NCBI GenBank assembly: GCA_018054745.1
Contig: JAGPIX010000015.1
Span: forward strand, 1 to 35,301
From: Alicycliphilus sp.
GTDB lineage: Bacteria > Pseudomonadota > Gammaproteobacteria > Burkholderiales > Burkholderiaceae_C
DNA: 35,301 nt
Reading direction: 5' to 3'
In this document: positions 19,520 to 27,630 of the stretch, piece by piece
Layout: every line of letters starts with the position of its first letter
Numbering within the stretch: position 1 is the first letter of the stretch
Notes under the pieces: model-generated
Databases searched by the model: none
Seen by the model: the letters and a program-made list of their open reading frames with translations, nothing else
Told to the model about the DNA's origin: nothing
Program-made: the position numbers and the translations under genes

Positions 19520-19535
19520 TTGACGTAAACGTCAA
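19520..19535. promoter_or_regulatory. Palindromic operator upstream of the SDR gene
   Basis: TTGACGTAAACGTCAA, a perfect 7-bp dyad around AA, 22 bases before the SDR start. It resembles MerR/TetR-type operators reported for branched-chain amino acid and fatty acid degradation regulons in proteobacteria (LiuR-like). The regulator is not in the window. Confidence 0.6.
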
Positions 19536-19563
19536 TTATGACGTCGTCGCAATTCATCGGATG

Positions 19564-19587
19564 AAAAAAACCCGGCCGGGCCGGGTT
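19564..19587 (-). terminator. Terminator of fbpA
   Basis: Stem AACCCGGC / GCCGGGTT with a CGG loop, followed by a T run on the minus strand (A run at 19564-19570). It lies 25 bases after the fbpA stop. Confidence 0.88.
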
Positions 19588-19612
19588 CGGTGAAGGCTTG
19601 CCCCGGAGCGGA

Positions 19613-20662
19613 TCAGCGGAAACCGACGCGATCGAGCATCTGCTGCACCTTGGTGGTGTTGGCGCCCACGGCCCCGATGGGAATGGTCTCGCTCTTGAAA
19701 GGCTTGCCGTCGGTCATGGCTTTCAGCGCCGGGTTGTCCAGTTCCACGCCCTTGGCTGCGGGCCATTCGTTGTTGCCGTTGGCAAAATAGTTTTGCGCCT
19801 CCGGGCTGGCCAGGTACTCCAGGAACTTGATGGCATTCGCCTGGTTCTTGGTGTGGCGCGCCACGGCGCCGCCGGCGATGTTCAGGTGGGTGCCCCAGGA
19901 CTGCTGGTTCGGGAAGACCACGGCCACCTTGTCCACGACGGCCTTGTCCTCGGGCTTGGCCGAGCGCATCAGGCGTGCCAGGTAGTAGCTGTTGCTGACG
20001 GCGATATCGCACTCGCCGGCGGCAACGGCCTTGATCTGATCGGTGTCGCCTCCCTTGGGCGCGCGGGCCAGGTTGGCGACCACGCCCTTGAGCCAGGCCT
20101 CGGCCTTTTGTTCGCCCATGTGTTCGGTCACGGCGCCGAACAGGCTCAGGTTGTAGGGGTGCGAGCCCGAGCGAATGCACAGCTTGCCCTTGTTCTTGGG
20201 GTCGCCGAGCTCCTCGTAGGTGTCCACGTCGTCCTTGTTGACCTTGGCCTTGTTGTAGACGATGACGCGGGCACGGGTGGACAGGCCGAACCAGGGGATG
20301 CCGCCGTCGGCTGTGGGGGTTGCGCGCAGGTTGGCGGGAATGGCGTCCTCGAGCACCTTGGAGCGCACCGGCAGAAACAGGCCGTCGGCCTCGCCGCGGT
20401 ACAGGCGGGCGGCGTCCACCAGCAGGATCACGTCCGCGGGCGAAGCCGAGCCCTCGGCCTTCAGGCGGGCCATGATGCCGGCGTCGTCCGAGTCCACGCG
20501 CTGGATCTTGATCCCCGTGGCCTTGGTAAAGCCGCTGTACAAGGCCTCGTCCGTCGGATAGTGGCGTGCCGAATACAGGTTGACGACCTGCTCCTGGGCG
20601 CTGGCGATGCCGGCTGCAGCGAGTGCACAGATGACCAACAGTGACTTGATGGGCTTGGACAT
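19613..20662 (-). CDS. fbpA: Periplasmic ferric iron-binding protein (FbpA/AfuA family)
   Basis: 349-residue periplasmic solute-binding protein of the iron(III) ABC uptake family. A signal peptide ends near residue 22 (IASAQ-EQVV). The mature part begins with the typical [20 protein letters not shown], and the pair Tyr226-Tyr227 in SNSYYLARL matches the tyrosines that bind iron. [15 protein letters not shown] near the C-terminus is also a family block. No permease or ATPase gene is adjacent, so the partner must be elsewhere. A Fur-like dyad lies 47 bases upstream of the start, and AAGGA precedes the ATG. Confidence 0.92.
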   Translation of the reverse strand: MSKPIKSLLVICALAAAGIASAQEQVVNLYSARHYPTDEALYSGFTKATGIKIQRVDSDDAGIMARLKAEGSASPADVILLVDAARLYRGEADGLFLPVRSKVLEDAIPANLRATPTADGGIPWFGLSTRARVIVYNKAKVNKDDVDTYEELGDPKNKGKLCIRSGSHPYNLSLFGAVTEHMGEQKAEAWLKGVVANLARAPKGGDTDQIKAVAAGECDIAVSNSYYLARLMRSAKPEDKAVVDKVAVVFPNQQSWGTHLNIAGGAVARHTKNQANAIKFLEYLASPEAQNYFANGNNEWPAAKGVELDNPALKAMTDGKPFKSETIPIGAVGANTTKVQQMLDRVGFR

Positions 20663-20708
20663 GGGGTATCAGTTCCTTCTCGGTGATGTGATGCCGGGAT
20701 CATAAGGC

Positions 20709-20727
20709 AAACGAGAATCGTTCTTAA
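20709..20727. promoter_or_regulatory. Fur-box-like operator upstream of fbpA
   Basis: The core AACGA-GAA-TCGTT is a perfect dyad at 20710-20722 and matches the Fur core AATGA-TAA-TCATT with two compensating changes. It lies 47 bases before the start of an iron-binding protein gene, consistent with iron repression. Confidence 0.6.
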
Positions 20728-20764
20728 ATAAACCGTGATTCCAGCGGGCCATCATCGAGCACGC

Positions 20765-20794
20765 AAAAAAAAGCCCAGTCAGAAGACCGGGCTT
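20765..20794 (-). terminator. Terminator of the phasin transcript
   Basis: Stem AAGCCC-A-GTC / GAC-C-GGGCTT with an AGAA loop and one internal mismatch, followed on the minus strand by a run of eight T. It lies about 150 bases after the phasin stop, giving a long 3' untranslated region. Confidence 0.85.
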
Positions 20795-20939
20795 GAAGGG
20801 ATCCCAGAAACGCGGAGTTTCGAGAGGATCCAAGGAGACAACTGGAGAACCTTGTTATTAAAAAGAACAACAAGATCGAAGTTGAGATTTTAGGTGTTAA
20901 CCCTGAACTGCGCACATGGGCATGTGCGCAGCCGGGCTA
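20795..20939 (-). other. Long structured 3' untranslated region of the phasin gene
   Basis: About 145 bases with no gene, visibly poorer in GC than the rest of the window. Directly after the phasin stop is a perfect 10-bp hairpin CTGCGCACAT / ATGTGCGCAG (20908-20931, loop GGGC) without a T run. Next come an AT-rich stretch with CTTGTT / AACAAG arms (20851-20874) and pyrimidine-rich single-stranded segments with TCTCC on the minus strand, ending in the terminator at 20765-20794. The region could stabilise the mRNA or release a small RNA. Confidence 0.45.
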
Positions 20940-21494
20940 TCAGCGCTTGCGGGCAGCGACTTCAACCGTCTTGGCAGCGTTGGCGGCCGAGTTGGCAACG
21001 GCGTTGAAGTTGGCTTCGGCCACGTCGCTGGCTTGCTTCACGGCCTTTTGCACGGACTCGAAAGCGTTGTTGGCGGCGGAGACGGCGCTCTTGAACACGG
21101 CAACGGTGGTTTCGGAACCGGCGGGTGCGCTCTTGGCAGCGGTGTCCACCAGGTTGCTGAAGCTACGCTGGGCTTCTGCGGTCTGGCTTTCAAAGGCCTT
21201 GCCGAACTCGGCGTTGGTGCCGGAGGCGATTTCGTACACGTGGCGGCTGTAAGCGGCAGCCTTCTCAGCCATGGGCTGGAACAGGCCGGCTTGCAGGGCC
21301 AGCAGCTCTTGTGCGTCCTTGACCGACAGCACGGCCTGGGTGTGGGCAGCGGCTTCCGTCAGGGCGGCGCGCGAGGCGGCAACGTTCAGTTGCACCAGCT
21401 TTTCCACGCCTTCGAAGGCCTTGTTGGTCAGGCCGAACAGGGTTTCGATGTTGGCTTTTTGGGAAGCGAGGATTTGCTCGGGGGTCATGGTCAT
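20940..21494 (-). CDS. Phasin family protein (polyhydroxyalkanoate granule-associated)
   Basis: 184-residue amphipathic, Ala-rich, mostly helical protein without Cys. The N-terminal [34 protein letters not shown] is the phasin_2 signature, followed by heptad-like helices and a basic end (VEVAARKR). Phasins coat polyhydroxyalkanoate granules and control their number and size. ATG 21494 is supported by GGAG seven bases upstream; the second ATG at 21488 is less likely, and a longer frame to 21596 runs through the promoter. TGCA-type dyads upstream suggest PhaR control. The 3' region is long and structured. Confidence 0.92.
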   Translation of the reverse strand: MTMTPEQILASQKANIETLFGLTNKAFEGVEKLVQLNVAASRAALTEAAAHTQAVLSVKDAQELLALQAGLFQPMAEKAAAYSRHVYEIASGTNAEFGKAFESQTAEAQRSFSNLVDTAAKSAPAGSETTVAVFKSAVSAANNAFESVQKAVKQASDVAEANFNAVANSAANAAKTVEVAARKR

Positions 21495-21561
21495 GTCATT
21501 ACTCCAATTGAAATGCCCTTGCGGACGGGTTAAGAGGTCTGCCCTGACTGACCGTTGAGTC

Positions 21562-21636
21562 ATGTTGCAGTGCAGCATGGGACGAATTTTAGGCATCCTG
21601 GCGAGACTTGCAAGTCTTTTTTGTTGCGGTGCAACA
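21562..21636. promoter_or_regulatory. Cluster of three TGCA-type dyads upstream of the phasin gene
   Basis: Site 1 at 21562-21578 is ATGTTGC-AGT-GCAGCAT (one mismatch). Site 2 at 21604-21617 is the perfect palindrome AGACTTGCAAGTCT. Site 3 at 21622-21636 is TGTTGC-GGT-GCAACA (perfect arms). Sites 1 and 3 share GTTGC-NGT-GCARC. The layout fits repression by a PhaR-type regulator, known to bind TGC/GCA-rich dyads at phasin promoters. The regulator is not in this window. Confidence 0.6.
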
Positions 21637-21716
21637 TTTTTAGGGTCATTGCCCCAATGTTCCGTTGGTTACGGCTGCGCCGATGCGCGGCGCCTGGCTG
21701 GCAGAATCACCCTTCC

Positions 21717-22202
21717 ATGAATGCGTCGCATGTTTCTTCCCCTTCGCAGGCCGGTCGCGCCCCTGAGCGCCCCGCGCCGCAGGCCAGACAAACCTACCCC
21801 GTGCTGCGGCCGATCACGACCCGCTGGCTGGACAACGACATCTATGGCCATGTGAACAATGTCGTGTACTACAGTTGGTTCGACACCGCCGTGAATGCCT
21901 ATCTGATAGAGCAGGGCGCGCTGGACATTCACCAGGGCGAGACCATAGGCCTGGTGATCGAGACCCAGTGCAACTACTTTGCGCCGCTGGCCTTTCCGCA
22001 GACGATTGAGGCCGGCATCCGCGTGGCGCGGCTGGGCGGCAGCAGCGTGCGCTATGAGGTCGGCCTGTTCGCCCAGGGCCAGGAGTTGAGCGCCGCCTGC
22101 GGCCATTTCGTGCATGTCTATGTGGGGCGGGGTGATCGCCGTCCGCGCCCCTTGCCCCAGCGGCTGCGCCAGGTGCTTGAACCCCTGTGCCTGGCGCCAT
22201 AG
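21717..22202 (+). CDS. Hot-dog fold acyl-CoA thioesterase (4HBT/YbgC-like)
   Basis: 161-residue single hot-dog domain protein. [27 protein letters not shown] (about 34-60) carries the active-site acid (Asp41) of the 4-hydroxybenzoyl-CoA thioesterase group, and [35 protein letters not shown] is the usual second half. About 25 residues of Pro/Ala-rich extension precede the domain. It hydrolyses acyl-CoA thioesters in the cytosol; chain specificity cannot be read. ATG 21717 is the first plausible start, with no clear SD. Divergent from the phasin gene. Confidence 0.87.
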   Translation: MNASHVSSPSQAGRAPERPAPQARQTYPVLRPITTRWLDNDIYGHVNNVVYYSWFDTAVNAYLIEQGALDIHQGETIGLVIETQCNYFAPLAFPQTIEAGIRVARLGGSSVRYEVGLFAQGQELSAACGHFVHVYVGRGDRRPRPLPQRLRQVLEPLCLAP

Positions 22203-22253
22203 GGCAGGGTGGCAATGGGTATTGCCATGGGTGCCAGACATTGATGCCAGAAT

Positions 22254-22280
22254 CACCGCAGAGACAAACACCCTGCGGTG
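22254..22280 (+). other. Hairpin in the pncB leader
   Basis: Perfect 8-bp stem CACCGCAG / CTGCGGTG with an 11-base A/C-rich loop, 51 bases before pncB. A weaker hairpin GGCAAT-GGGT-ATTGCC lies at 22211-22226. There is no T run. It could be part of a leader that regulates NAD synthesis; it does not match a riboswitch I recognise. Confidence 0.4.
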
Positions 22281-22331
22281 CCCGCCACCGCCCCTGACCA
22301 GCACCGGCCCGCAGGGCTGGCGCGCGCATCC

Positions 22332-23531
22332 ATGATCATCACCAGCCTGCTCGACACCGACCTGTACAAGTTCACCATGATGCAGGTGGTGCTGCACCAG
22401 TTTCCGGGCGCGCAGGTCGAATACCGCTTCAAATGCCGCAACCCGGGCGTGCAGCTGGCGCCCCATGTGGATCAGATTCGCGACGAGATCCGCGCCCTGT
22501 GCACCCTGCGCTTTCAGGATGCGGAGCTGGCCTATCTGCGCTCGCTGCGCTTCATCAAGAGCGATTTCGTGGACTTTCTGGCGCTGTTTCGGCTGAACGA
22601 AAAGTACATACAGGTCAGCGCCCTGCCCACAGGCGAGATCGACATTTGCATCACCGGCCCCTGGCTGCACACCATCCTGTTCGAGATCCCGGTGCTGGCC
22701 ATCGTCAACGAGGTGTACTTTCGCAACACGCAAAAGCAGCCCAACTTCCCCGAGGGGCGCAGGCGGCTGGACGCCAAGATCGCGCAGCTGCAGGCCGACG
22801 GCCTGGAGAGCCTGAAGATTGCCGACTATGGCACCCGCCGGCGCTTTTCGCGCGCCTGGCATGAGGAGGTGCTGCGCGTGCTGTGCGCGCGCCTGGGCAC
22901 CGACGACCGTGGCAACGGCGGCGCCGGGCAGTTGGCCGGCACCAGCAATGTGCTGTATGCGATGCAGCTGGGCCTGACACCGCTGGGCACCATGGCGCAC
23001 GAATACCTGCAGGCCTGCCAGTCGCTGGGCCCGCGCCTGCGCGATACCCAGGTGTTCGGCTTCGAGATGTGGGCCAAGGAGTACCGCGGTGACCTGGGCA
23101 TTGCACTGTCCGATGTATACGGCATGAACGCCTTTTTGCGCGACTTCGACCTGTACTTCTGCAAGCTGTTCGACGGTGCACGCCACGACAGCGGCGACCC
23201 CTTTGCCTGGGGCGAACGGCTCTTGCAGCATTACCGCAACCACCGCGTTGACCCGCTGACCAAGACGCTGATCTTCAGCGACGCGCTCACCGTGCCGCGC
23301 ATCATCGAGCTGCACCAGCGCTTTCATGGCCGCTGCCAGCTGGCCTTTGGCATTGGCACCAACCTGACCAATGATCTGGGCCATGAGCCGCTGCAGATCG
23401 TCATCAAGATGACGCGCTGCAACGACCAGCCGGTGGCCAAGCTGTCGGACGCGCCGGGCAAGAACATGTGCGACGACGAGAAATACCTGGCCTACCTGCG
23501 CCAGGTGTTCGACATTCCCAGCCCGCCATGA
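22332..23531 (+). CDS. pncB: Nicotinate phosphoribosyltransferase PncB
   Basis: 399-residue cytosolic enzyme that makes nicotinate mononucleotide from nicotinate and PRPP with ATP, in NAD salvage. The start [31 protein letters not shown] is diagnostic, as are [10 protein letters not shown] (about 165-173) and [25 protein letters not shown], in which His223 corresponds to the phosphorylated His of E. coli Pnc[12 protein letters not shown] and [10 protein letters not shown] are the phosphate-binding blocks. ATG 22332 gives the family length. Confidence 0.96.
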   Translation: MIITSLLDTDLYKFTMMQVVLHQFPGAQVEYRFKCRNPGVQLAPHVDQIRDEIRALCTLRFQDAELAYLRSLRFIKSDFVDFLALFRLNEKYIQVSALPTGEIDICITGPWLHTILFEIPVLAIVNEVYFRNTQKQPNFPEGRRRLDAKIAQLQADGLESLKIADYGTRRRFSRAWHEEVLRVLCARLGTDDRGNGGAGQLAGTSNVLYAMQLGLTPLGTMAHEYLQACQSLGPRLRDTQVFGFEMWAKEYRGDLGIALSDVYGMNAFLRDFDLYFCKLFDGARHDSGDPFAWGERLLQHYRNHRVDPLTKTLIFSDALTVPRIIELHQRFHGRCQLAFGIGTNLTNDLGHEPLQIVIKMTRCNDQPVAKLSDAPGKNMCDDEKYLAYLRQVFDIPSPP

Positions 23532-23577
23532 GCGCTGCTGCGCAGCATCAGAACAAGAACCCAGGAGAGACTGTCCC

Positions 23578-24993
23578 ATGAAGCTTTTTCGCACCCTGAC
23601 CCTGACCGCCCTCAGCCTGGCGCCGGCCCTGGCCGCTGCCGCGGACATCGATGGCGGCCAGCTGTCGCTGCTGTGGGGCGTGCCCTTTGCCGGCATCCTG
23701 CTGTCGATCGCGCTCCTGCCCATGGTGGCGCCGCTGTTCTGGCACCACCATTTCGGCAAGCTGGTGGTGGGTTGGTCACTGGCATTTCTGCTGCCATTTG
23801 CGGTCGTCTTTGGGCCGCAGGCGGCGGGCGCCCAGTTTGTGCATGCCCTGGCGGCCGAATACCTGCCCTTCGTCATCCTGCTGTCGGCGCTGTTCACCGT
23901 CGCCGGTGGCATCTACATACGCGGCAACCTGCGCGGCAGCCCGGTGCTCAACACCGGCATCCTGTTGGTGGGCGCGGTGCTGGCCAGCTTCATGGGCACC
24001 ACAGGGGCATCCATGCTGCTGATACGCCCGTTGATACGCGCCAATGACAACCGCAGGCATGTCGCCCATGTGGTGGTGTTCTTCATCTTCGTCGTCTCCA
24101 ACGCGGGCGGCTCGCTCACGCCACTGGGCGATCCGCCCTTGTTCCTGGGCTTTCTGAAGGGTGTGGATTTTTTCTGGACGCTGCGCCACATCTTCCCCGA
24201 GACGCTGTTCCTGATCGCCGTGCTGCTGGTGCTGTTCTTTGCCATTGACTCCTGGTACTTCCGCCAGGACGGCGAGCTGCGGCGTACCGACCCCACGCCC
24301 GACTCAGGCGGCGCCGCGCTGGGCTTTGACGGCAAGATCAACTTCGTGCTGCTCCTGGGCGTGGTGGCCCTGGTGCTGATGAGCGGCATGTGGAAGTCCA
24401 GCGTGCAATGGACGATAGCCGGCACCCCGGTGGGCCTGCCCGGCCTGCTGCGCGACCTGGGGCTGATCGCCATCACGCTGGTGTCGCTGGTGCTCACGCC
24501 GCGCCAGGTGCACAGCGACAACCAGTTCGGCTGGGGCCCGATGCAGGAGGTGGCCAAGCTGTTTGCCGGTATCTTCCTGACCATCATCCCGGTCATCGCC
24601 ATGCTCAAGGCGGGTGTCAACGGGCCGTTTGGCGCCATCGTTTCCGCGGTCACGCGGGCCGATGGCCAGCCCGACCCGGCCATGTACTTCTGGGCCACCG
24701 GGTTGCTGTCCTCCTTCCTGGACAACGCGCCCACCTATCTGGTGTTCTTCAACACCGCCGGCGGCGACCCGGCCACGCTGATGACCACCTACGCCACGAC
24801 TCTGGCGGCCATCTCCGCCGGCTCGGTGTTCATGGGCGCCAACACCTATATCGGCAACGCGCCCAATCTCATGGTCAAGGCCATTGCCGAGGATAGGGGC
24901 GTGAAGATGCCCAGCTTCTTCGGCTACATGCTCTGGTCCTGCGGCATCCTGGTGCCGCTGTTCATCGCCATGACCTTCATCTGGCTGCGCTGA
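23578..24993 (+). CDS. NhaD-like sodium:proton antiporter / ion transporter superfamily permease
   Basis: 471-residue inner-membrane transporter with about 11-13 hydrophobic helices and a cleavable-looking N-terminal signal (about 1-21). Ion-transporter superfamily blocks are visible: FMGTTGASMLLIRPLIRAN, NAGGSLTPLGDPPLFLGFLKG and LLSSFLDNAPTYLVFFN, the two re-entrant Asp/Asn segments of NhaD and ArsB-type carriers. Sodium/proton exchange is the family default, but substrates vary widely. AGGAGA lies about nine bases before the ATG. It follows pncB by 46 bases and precedes the dehydrogenase gene by 20. Confidence 0.85.
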   Translation: MKLFRTLTLTALSLAPALAAAADIDGGQLSLLWGVPFAGILLSIALLPMVAPLFWHHHFGKLVVGWSLAFLLPFAVVFGPQAAGAQFVHALAAEYLPFVILLSALFTVAGGIYIRGNLRGSPVLNTGILLVGAVLASFMGTTGASMLLIRPLIRANDNRRHVAHVVVFFIFVVSNAGGSLTPLGDPPLFLGFLKGVDFFWTLRHIFPETLFLIAVLLVLFFAIDSWYFRQDGELRRTDPTPDSGGAALGFDGKINFVLLLGVVALVLMSGMWKSSVQWTIAGTPVGLPGLLRDLGLIAITLVSLVLTPRQVHSDNQFGWGPMQEVAKLFAGIFLTIIPVIAMLKAGVNGPFGAIVSAVTRADGQPDPAMYFWATGLLSSFLDNAPTYLVFFNTAGGDPATLMTTYATTLAAISAGSVFMGANTYIGNAPNLMVKAIAEDRGVKMPSFFGYMLWSCGILVPLFIAMTFIWLR

Positions 24994-25013
24994 CTACAGA
25001 AAGGAAACGCCCC

Positions 25014-25991
25014 ATGTCCAAGCCCCGCATCCTGGTCACACGCCATATCTTTCCCGAGATCACTGACTACCTGGCGCAGCATTTCGCGCTCGAATCCAAC
25101 CCCGATGATGTGCTGTGGAGCCAGGCAGAACTCGCCCAGCGTCTGGCCGACAAGGACGGCGTCTTCATCACCGGCAGCCACCGCATAGACGCGGCCCTGC
25201 TGGCCGCCTGCCCGCGTCTGAAAATCGCCGCCAACATGGCCGTGGGCTACAACAATTTCGACGTGCAGGCCATGACCGCCGCCGGCGTGCAGGGCACGAA
25301 CACGCCCGACGTGCTGACCGAAACCACGGCCGATTTCGGTTTTGCACTGCTCATGGCCACGGCGCGGCGCATGACAGAGTCCGAGCATTACCTGCGCGCC
25401 GGCCTGTGGAACAGCTGGCGCTACGACATGTTCGCCGGCGCCGAGGTGCATGGCAGCACCCTGGGCATTCTGGGCATGGGCCGCATCGGCCAGGGCATTG
25501 CCCGGCGCGGCGCGCATGGCTTTGGCATGCAGGTGATCTACCACAACCGCTCGCGCCTGGCGCCCGAGCTGGAAGCCGAATGCAAGGCGCGCTATGTCAG
25601 CAAGGACGAGTTGCTGGCCCAGGCCGACCACCTGGTGCTGGTGCTGCCCTACAGCGCCGAGTCGCACCACGCCATTGGTGCGGCAGAGCTCGCGCGCATG
25701 AAGCCCACGGCCACGCTGGTGAATATTGCGCGCGGCGGCATCGTCGATGACGCGGCGCTGGCCCAGGCCCTGAAGGAGGGGCGCATCGCCGCCGCCGGCC
25801 TGGATGTGTTCGAGGGCGAGCCCGCCGTACACCCCGGCCTGCTGGAGCGCTCCAACGTGGTGCTCACCCCGCATATCGCCAGCGCCACCGTACCCACGCG
25901 CCTGGCCATGGCGCGGCTGGCGGCGGACAACCTGGTGGCCTTCTTCGACGGGCGCGGCGCGCTGACGCCGGTGAATACCCCCAATCAGTAA
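25014..25991 (+). CDS. D-2-hydroxyacid dehydrogenase (glyoxylate/hydroxypyruvate reductase-like)
   Basis: 325-residue NAD(P)H-dependent cytosolic dehydrogenase of the GhrB/glycerate dehydrogenase group. The Rossmann motif LGILGMGRIGQGIARR is at about 149-164. Catalytic Arg is in NIARGGIVDD, Glu in VFEGEP and His in LTPHIAS. The substrate-side MAVGYNNFDVQAMTAAGV is typical of the glyoxylate/hydroxypyruvate reductases. GAAAGGA precedes the ATG. The 20-base gap suggests co-transcription with the upstream antiporter, which might carry a related acid; that link is a guess. Repeat copy E begins 12 bases after the stop. Confidence 0.88.
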   Translation: MSKPRILVTRHIFPEITDYLAQHFALESNPDDVLWSQAELAQRLADKDGVFITGSHRIDAALLAACPRLKIAANMAVGYNNFDVQAMTAAGVQGTNTPDVLTETTADFGFALLMATARRMTESEHYLRAGLWNSWRYDMFAGAEVHGSTLGILGMGRIGQGIARRGAHGFGMQVIYHNRSRLAPELEAECKARYVSKDELLAQADHLVLVLPYSAESHHAIGAAELARMKPTATLVNIARGGIVDDAALAQALKEGRIAAAGLDVFEGEPAVHPGLLERSNVVLTPHIASATVPTRLAMARLAADNLVAFFDGRGALTPVNTPNQ

Positions 25992-26003
25992 TAAGCAAAA
26001 ACA

Positions 26004-26039
26004 GGCTGTAGCGCTTATCCACAAAGCGCAAACAGCTAT
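26004..26039 (+). repeat. Dispersed palindromic repeat, copy E
   Basis: Same orientation as copy A: GGCTGTAGCGCTTATCCACA then AAGCGCAAACAGCTAT. Its centre TTATCCACA is identical to the strict E. coli DnaA-box sequence; other copies have TTATCCATA or more diverged forms. It sits between the dehydrogenase gene and rmuC. Confidence 0.85.
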
Positions 26040-26056
26040 TGAATCGATAGTATTCC

Positions 26057-27598
26057 ATGGCCCTTGAAATGATGATCGCGCTGGCCCTGCTGGTGCTGGT
26101 CGTGCTGCTGCTGTGCGCCCTGTTACTGCGCCGCCCCCGTGTTGCGCTGCCGCCCGAGTGGCCGCAGCGCCTGCAGGCGCTGGAGTCGGCAGTGCAGGCC
26201 ACGCAACTGGCGGTGGCCAAGAACGATGGCGCGCTGGACGCCATGGGCCAGCAGCTGCGCGGCTTCACGCACAGCACGCAGGTGCTGCTGGACGAGCGCC
26301 TGCAGCTGGCGGCGCAGGAGTCGCGCACCAGCCGCGCCGAGCTGCAGGCAGCCTTTGGCGCGCTGCAGCAGCGGCTGGAGCAGCAACTGGTGCAGGGCCG
26401 CAGCGATGAGGCCCAGGCGCGCCATGAGCAGCTGCAGGCGCTGGCCGCCTTCCGCGCCGAGCTCACGCAGACCGCCCAGGCCTTGAAGGGCGATGTGCAG
26501 GCGCAGCTGGAGGCGCATACGCAGCAGCTGCGCCACCAGTTCGCCGGCCTGCAGGAGGCGGTGGGCCAGCAGCTCACGGGCCTGGCGGCCAGCAGCCAGC
26601 AGGGCGCCGAGGCGCTGCGCGCTGCGCTCAACGAACGCCTGGCCGCCATCCAGCAGGACAACGCCGCCAAGCTGGAGGAAATGCGCCGCACCGTGGACGA
26701 GAAGCTGCACGCCACGCTGGAGCAGCGCCTGGGCGACTCCTTCAAGCTGGTCAGCGAGCGCCTGGAGCTGGTGCACAAGGGCCTGGGCGAAATGCAGACC
26801 CTGGCCGCCGGCGTGGGCGACCTGAAGCGCGTGATGACCAACGTGAAGACGCGCGGCACCTGGGGCGAGCTGCAGCTGGGCGCCATCATCGACAACGTGC
26901 TCACGCCCGCGCAGTACGAGAAGAACGTCAAGACCCAGCCCGGCAGCGACGAGCTGGTGGAATTTGCCATCCGCCTGCCGGGCCGCAGCGAGGAGCAGCC
27001 GGTGTGGCTGCCGATCGACTCCAAGTACCCCGTGGAGCATTACCAGCGCCTGGTGGACGCGCAAGACCAGGCCGACAAGGGGGCGATCGCCGCCGCCGGC
27101 AATGCCTTCGAGGCCTCCATCAAACTGGAGGCCAAGAAAATCTTCAGCAAATACGTGGCGCCGCCCTACACCACCGACTTCGCCGTGCTCTACCTGCCCA
27201 CCGAGGGCCTGTTTGCCGAGGTCATGCGCCGCCCCGGCCTGGTGGAGGCGGTGCAGAACGACTGCCGCGTGATGATCACCGGCCCGGCCAACCTGGCGGC
27301 CATGCTCAGCAGCCTGCAGATGGGCTTCAAGACCCTGGCGATCGAGAAGCGCTCGTCCGAGGTCTGGGGCGTACTGGGGCAGGTGAAGAGTGAATTCGCC
27401 AAGTTTGGCGTCATCGTGGATCAGACGCGCAAGTCCATCGACGCGGCGGCCAGGAAGTTCGAGCAGGTCGATGTGCGCACGCGCGCCATACAGCGGCGCC
27501 TGCGCGACGTGCAGGAACTGCCGGCGCCCGGGCAGCAGGCGCTGGACGATGCCGGCGCGAGTGCTGAGGACTTATTGATAGGGGACGAAGGCGATTAG
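26057..27598 (+). CDS. rmuC: DNA recombination protein RmuC
   Basis: 513-residue protein with an N-terminal membrane anchor (about 6-26, MIALALLVLVVLLLCALLL), a long Gln/Ala/Leu-rich coiled coil (about 40-250) and the C-terminal RmuC nuclease-like domain. The domain contains TWGELQLGAIIDNVLTPAQY, LPIDSKYPVEHYQRL and YLPTEGLFAEVMRRPGL. E. coli RmuC limits DNA inversions at short inverted repeats, a biologically apt neighbour for a region dense in palindromes, though no functional link is shown. It converges with the LOG-family gene (32 bases apart). Confidence 0.95.
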   Translation: MALEMMIALALLVLVVLLLCALLLRRPRVALPPEWPQRLQALESAVQATQLAVAKNDGALDAMGQQLRGFTHSTQVLLDERLQLAAQESRTSRAELQAAFGALQQRLEQQLVQGRSDEAQARHEQLQALAAFRAELTQTAQALKGDVQAQLEAHTQQLRHQFAGLQEAVGQQLTGLAASSQQGAEALRAALNERLAAIQQDNAAKLEEMRRTVDEKLHATLEQRLGDSFKLVSERLELVHKGLGEMQTLAAGVGDLKRVMTNVKTRGTWGELQLGAIIDNVLTPAQYEKNVKTQPGSDELVEFAIRLPGRSEEQPVWLPIDSKYPVEHYQRLVDAQDQADKGAIAAAGNAFEASIKLEAKKIFSKYVAPPYTTDFAVLYLPTEGLFAEVMRRPGLVEAVQNDCRVMITGPANLAAMLSSLQMGFKTLAIEKRSSEVWGVLGQVKSEFAKFGVIVDQTRKSIDAAARKFEQVDVRTRAIQRRLRDVQELPAPGQQALDDAGASAEDLLIGDEGD

Positions 27599-27630
27599 GA
27601 ACACGGCCACCGGGCAGCGGCCAGCTGGGC

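Noticed and set aside
21669..23912. 747-codon minus-strand frame antisense to the thioesterase and pncB
   Set aside because: High-GC DNA yields long antisense frames; this one has no family match, while the plus strand encodes clear PncB and 4HBT blocks.
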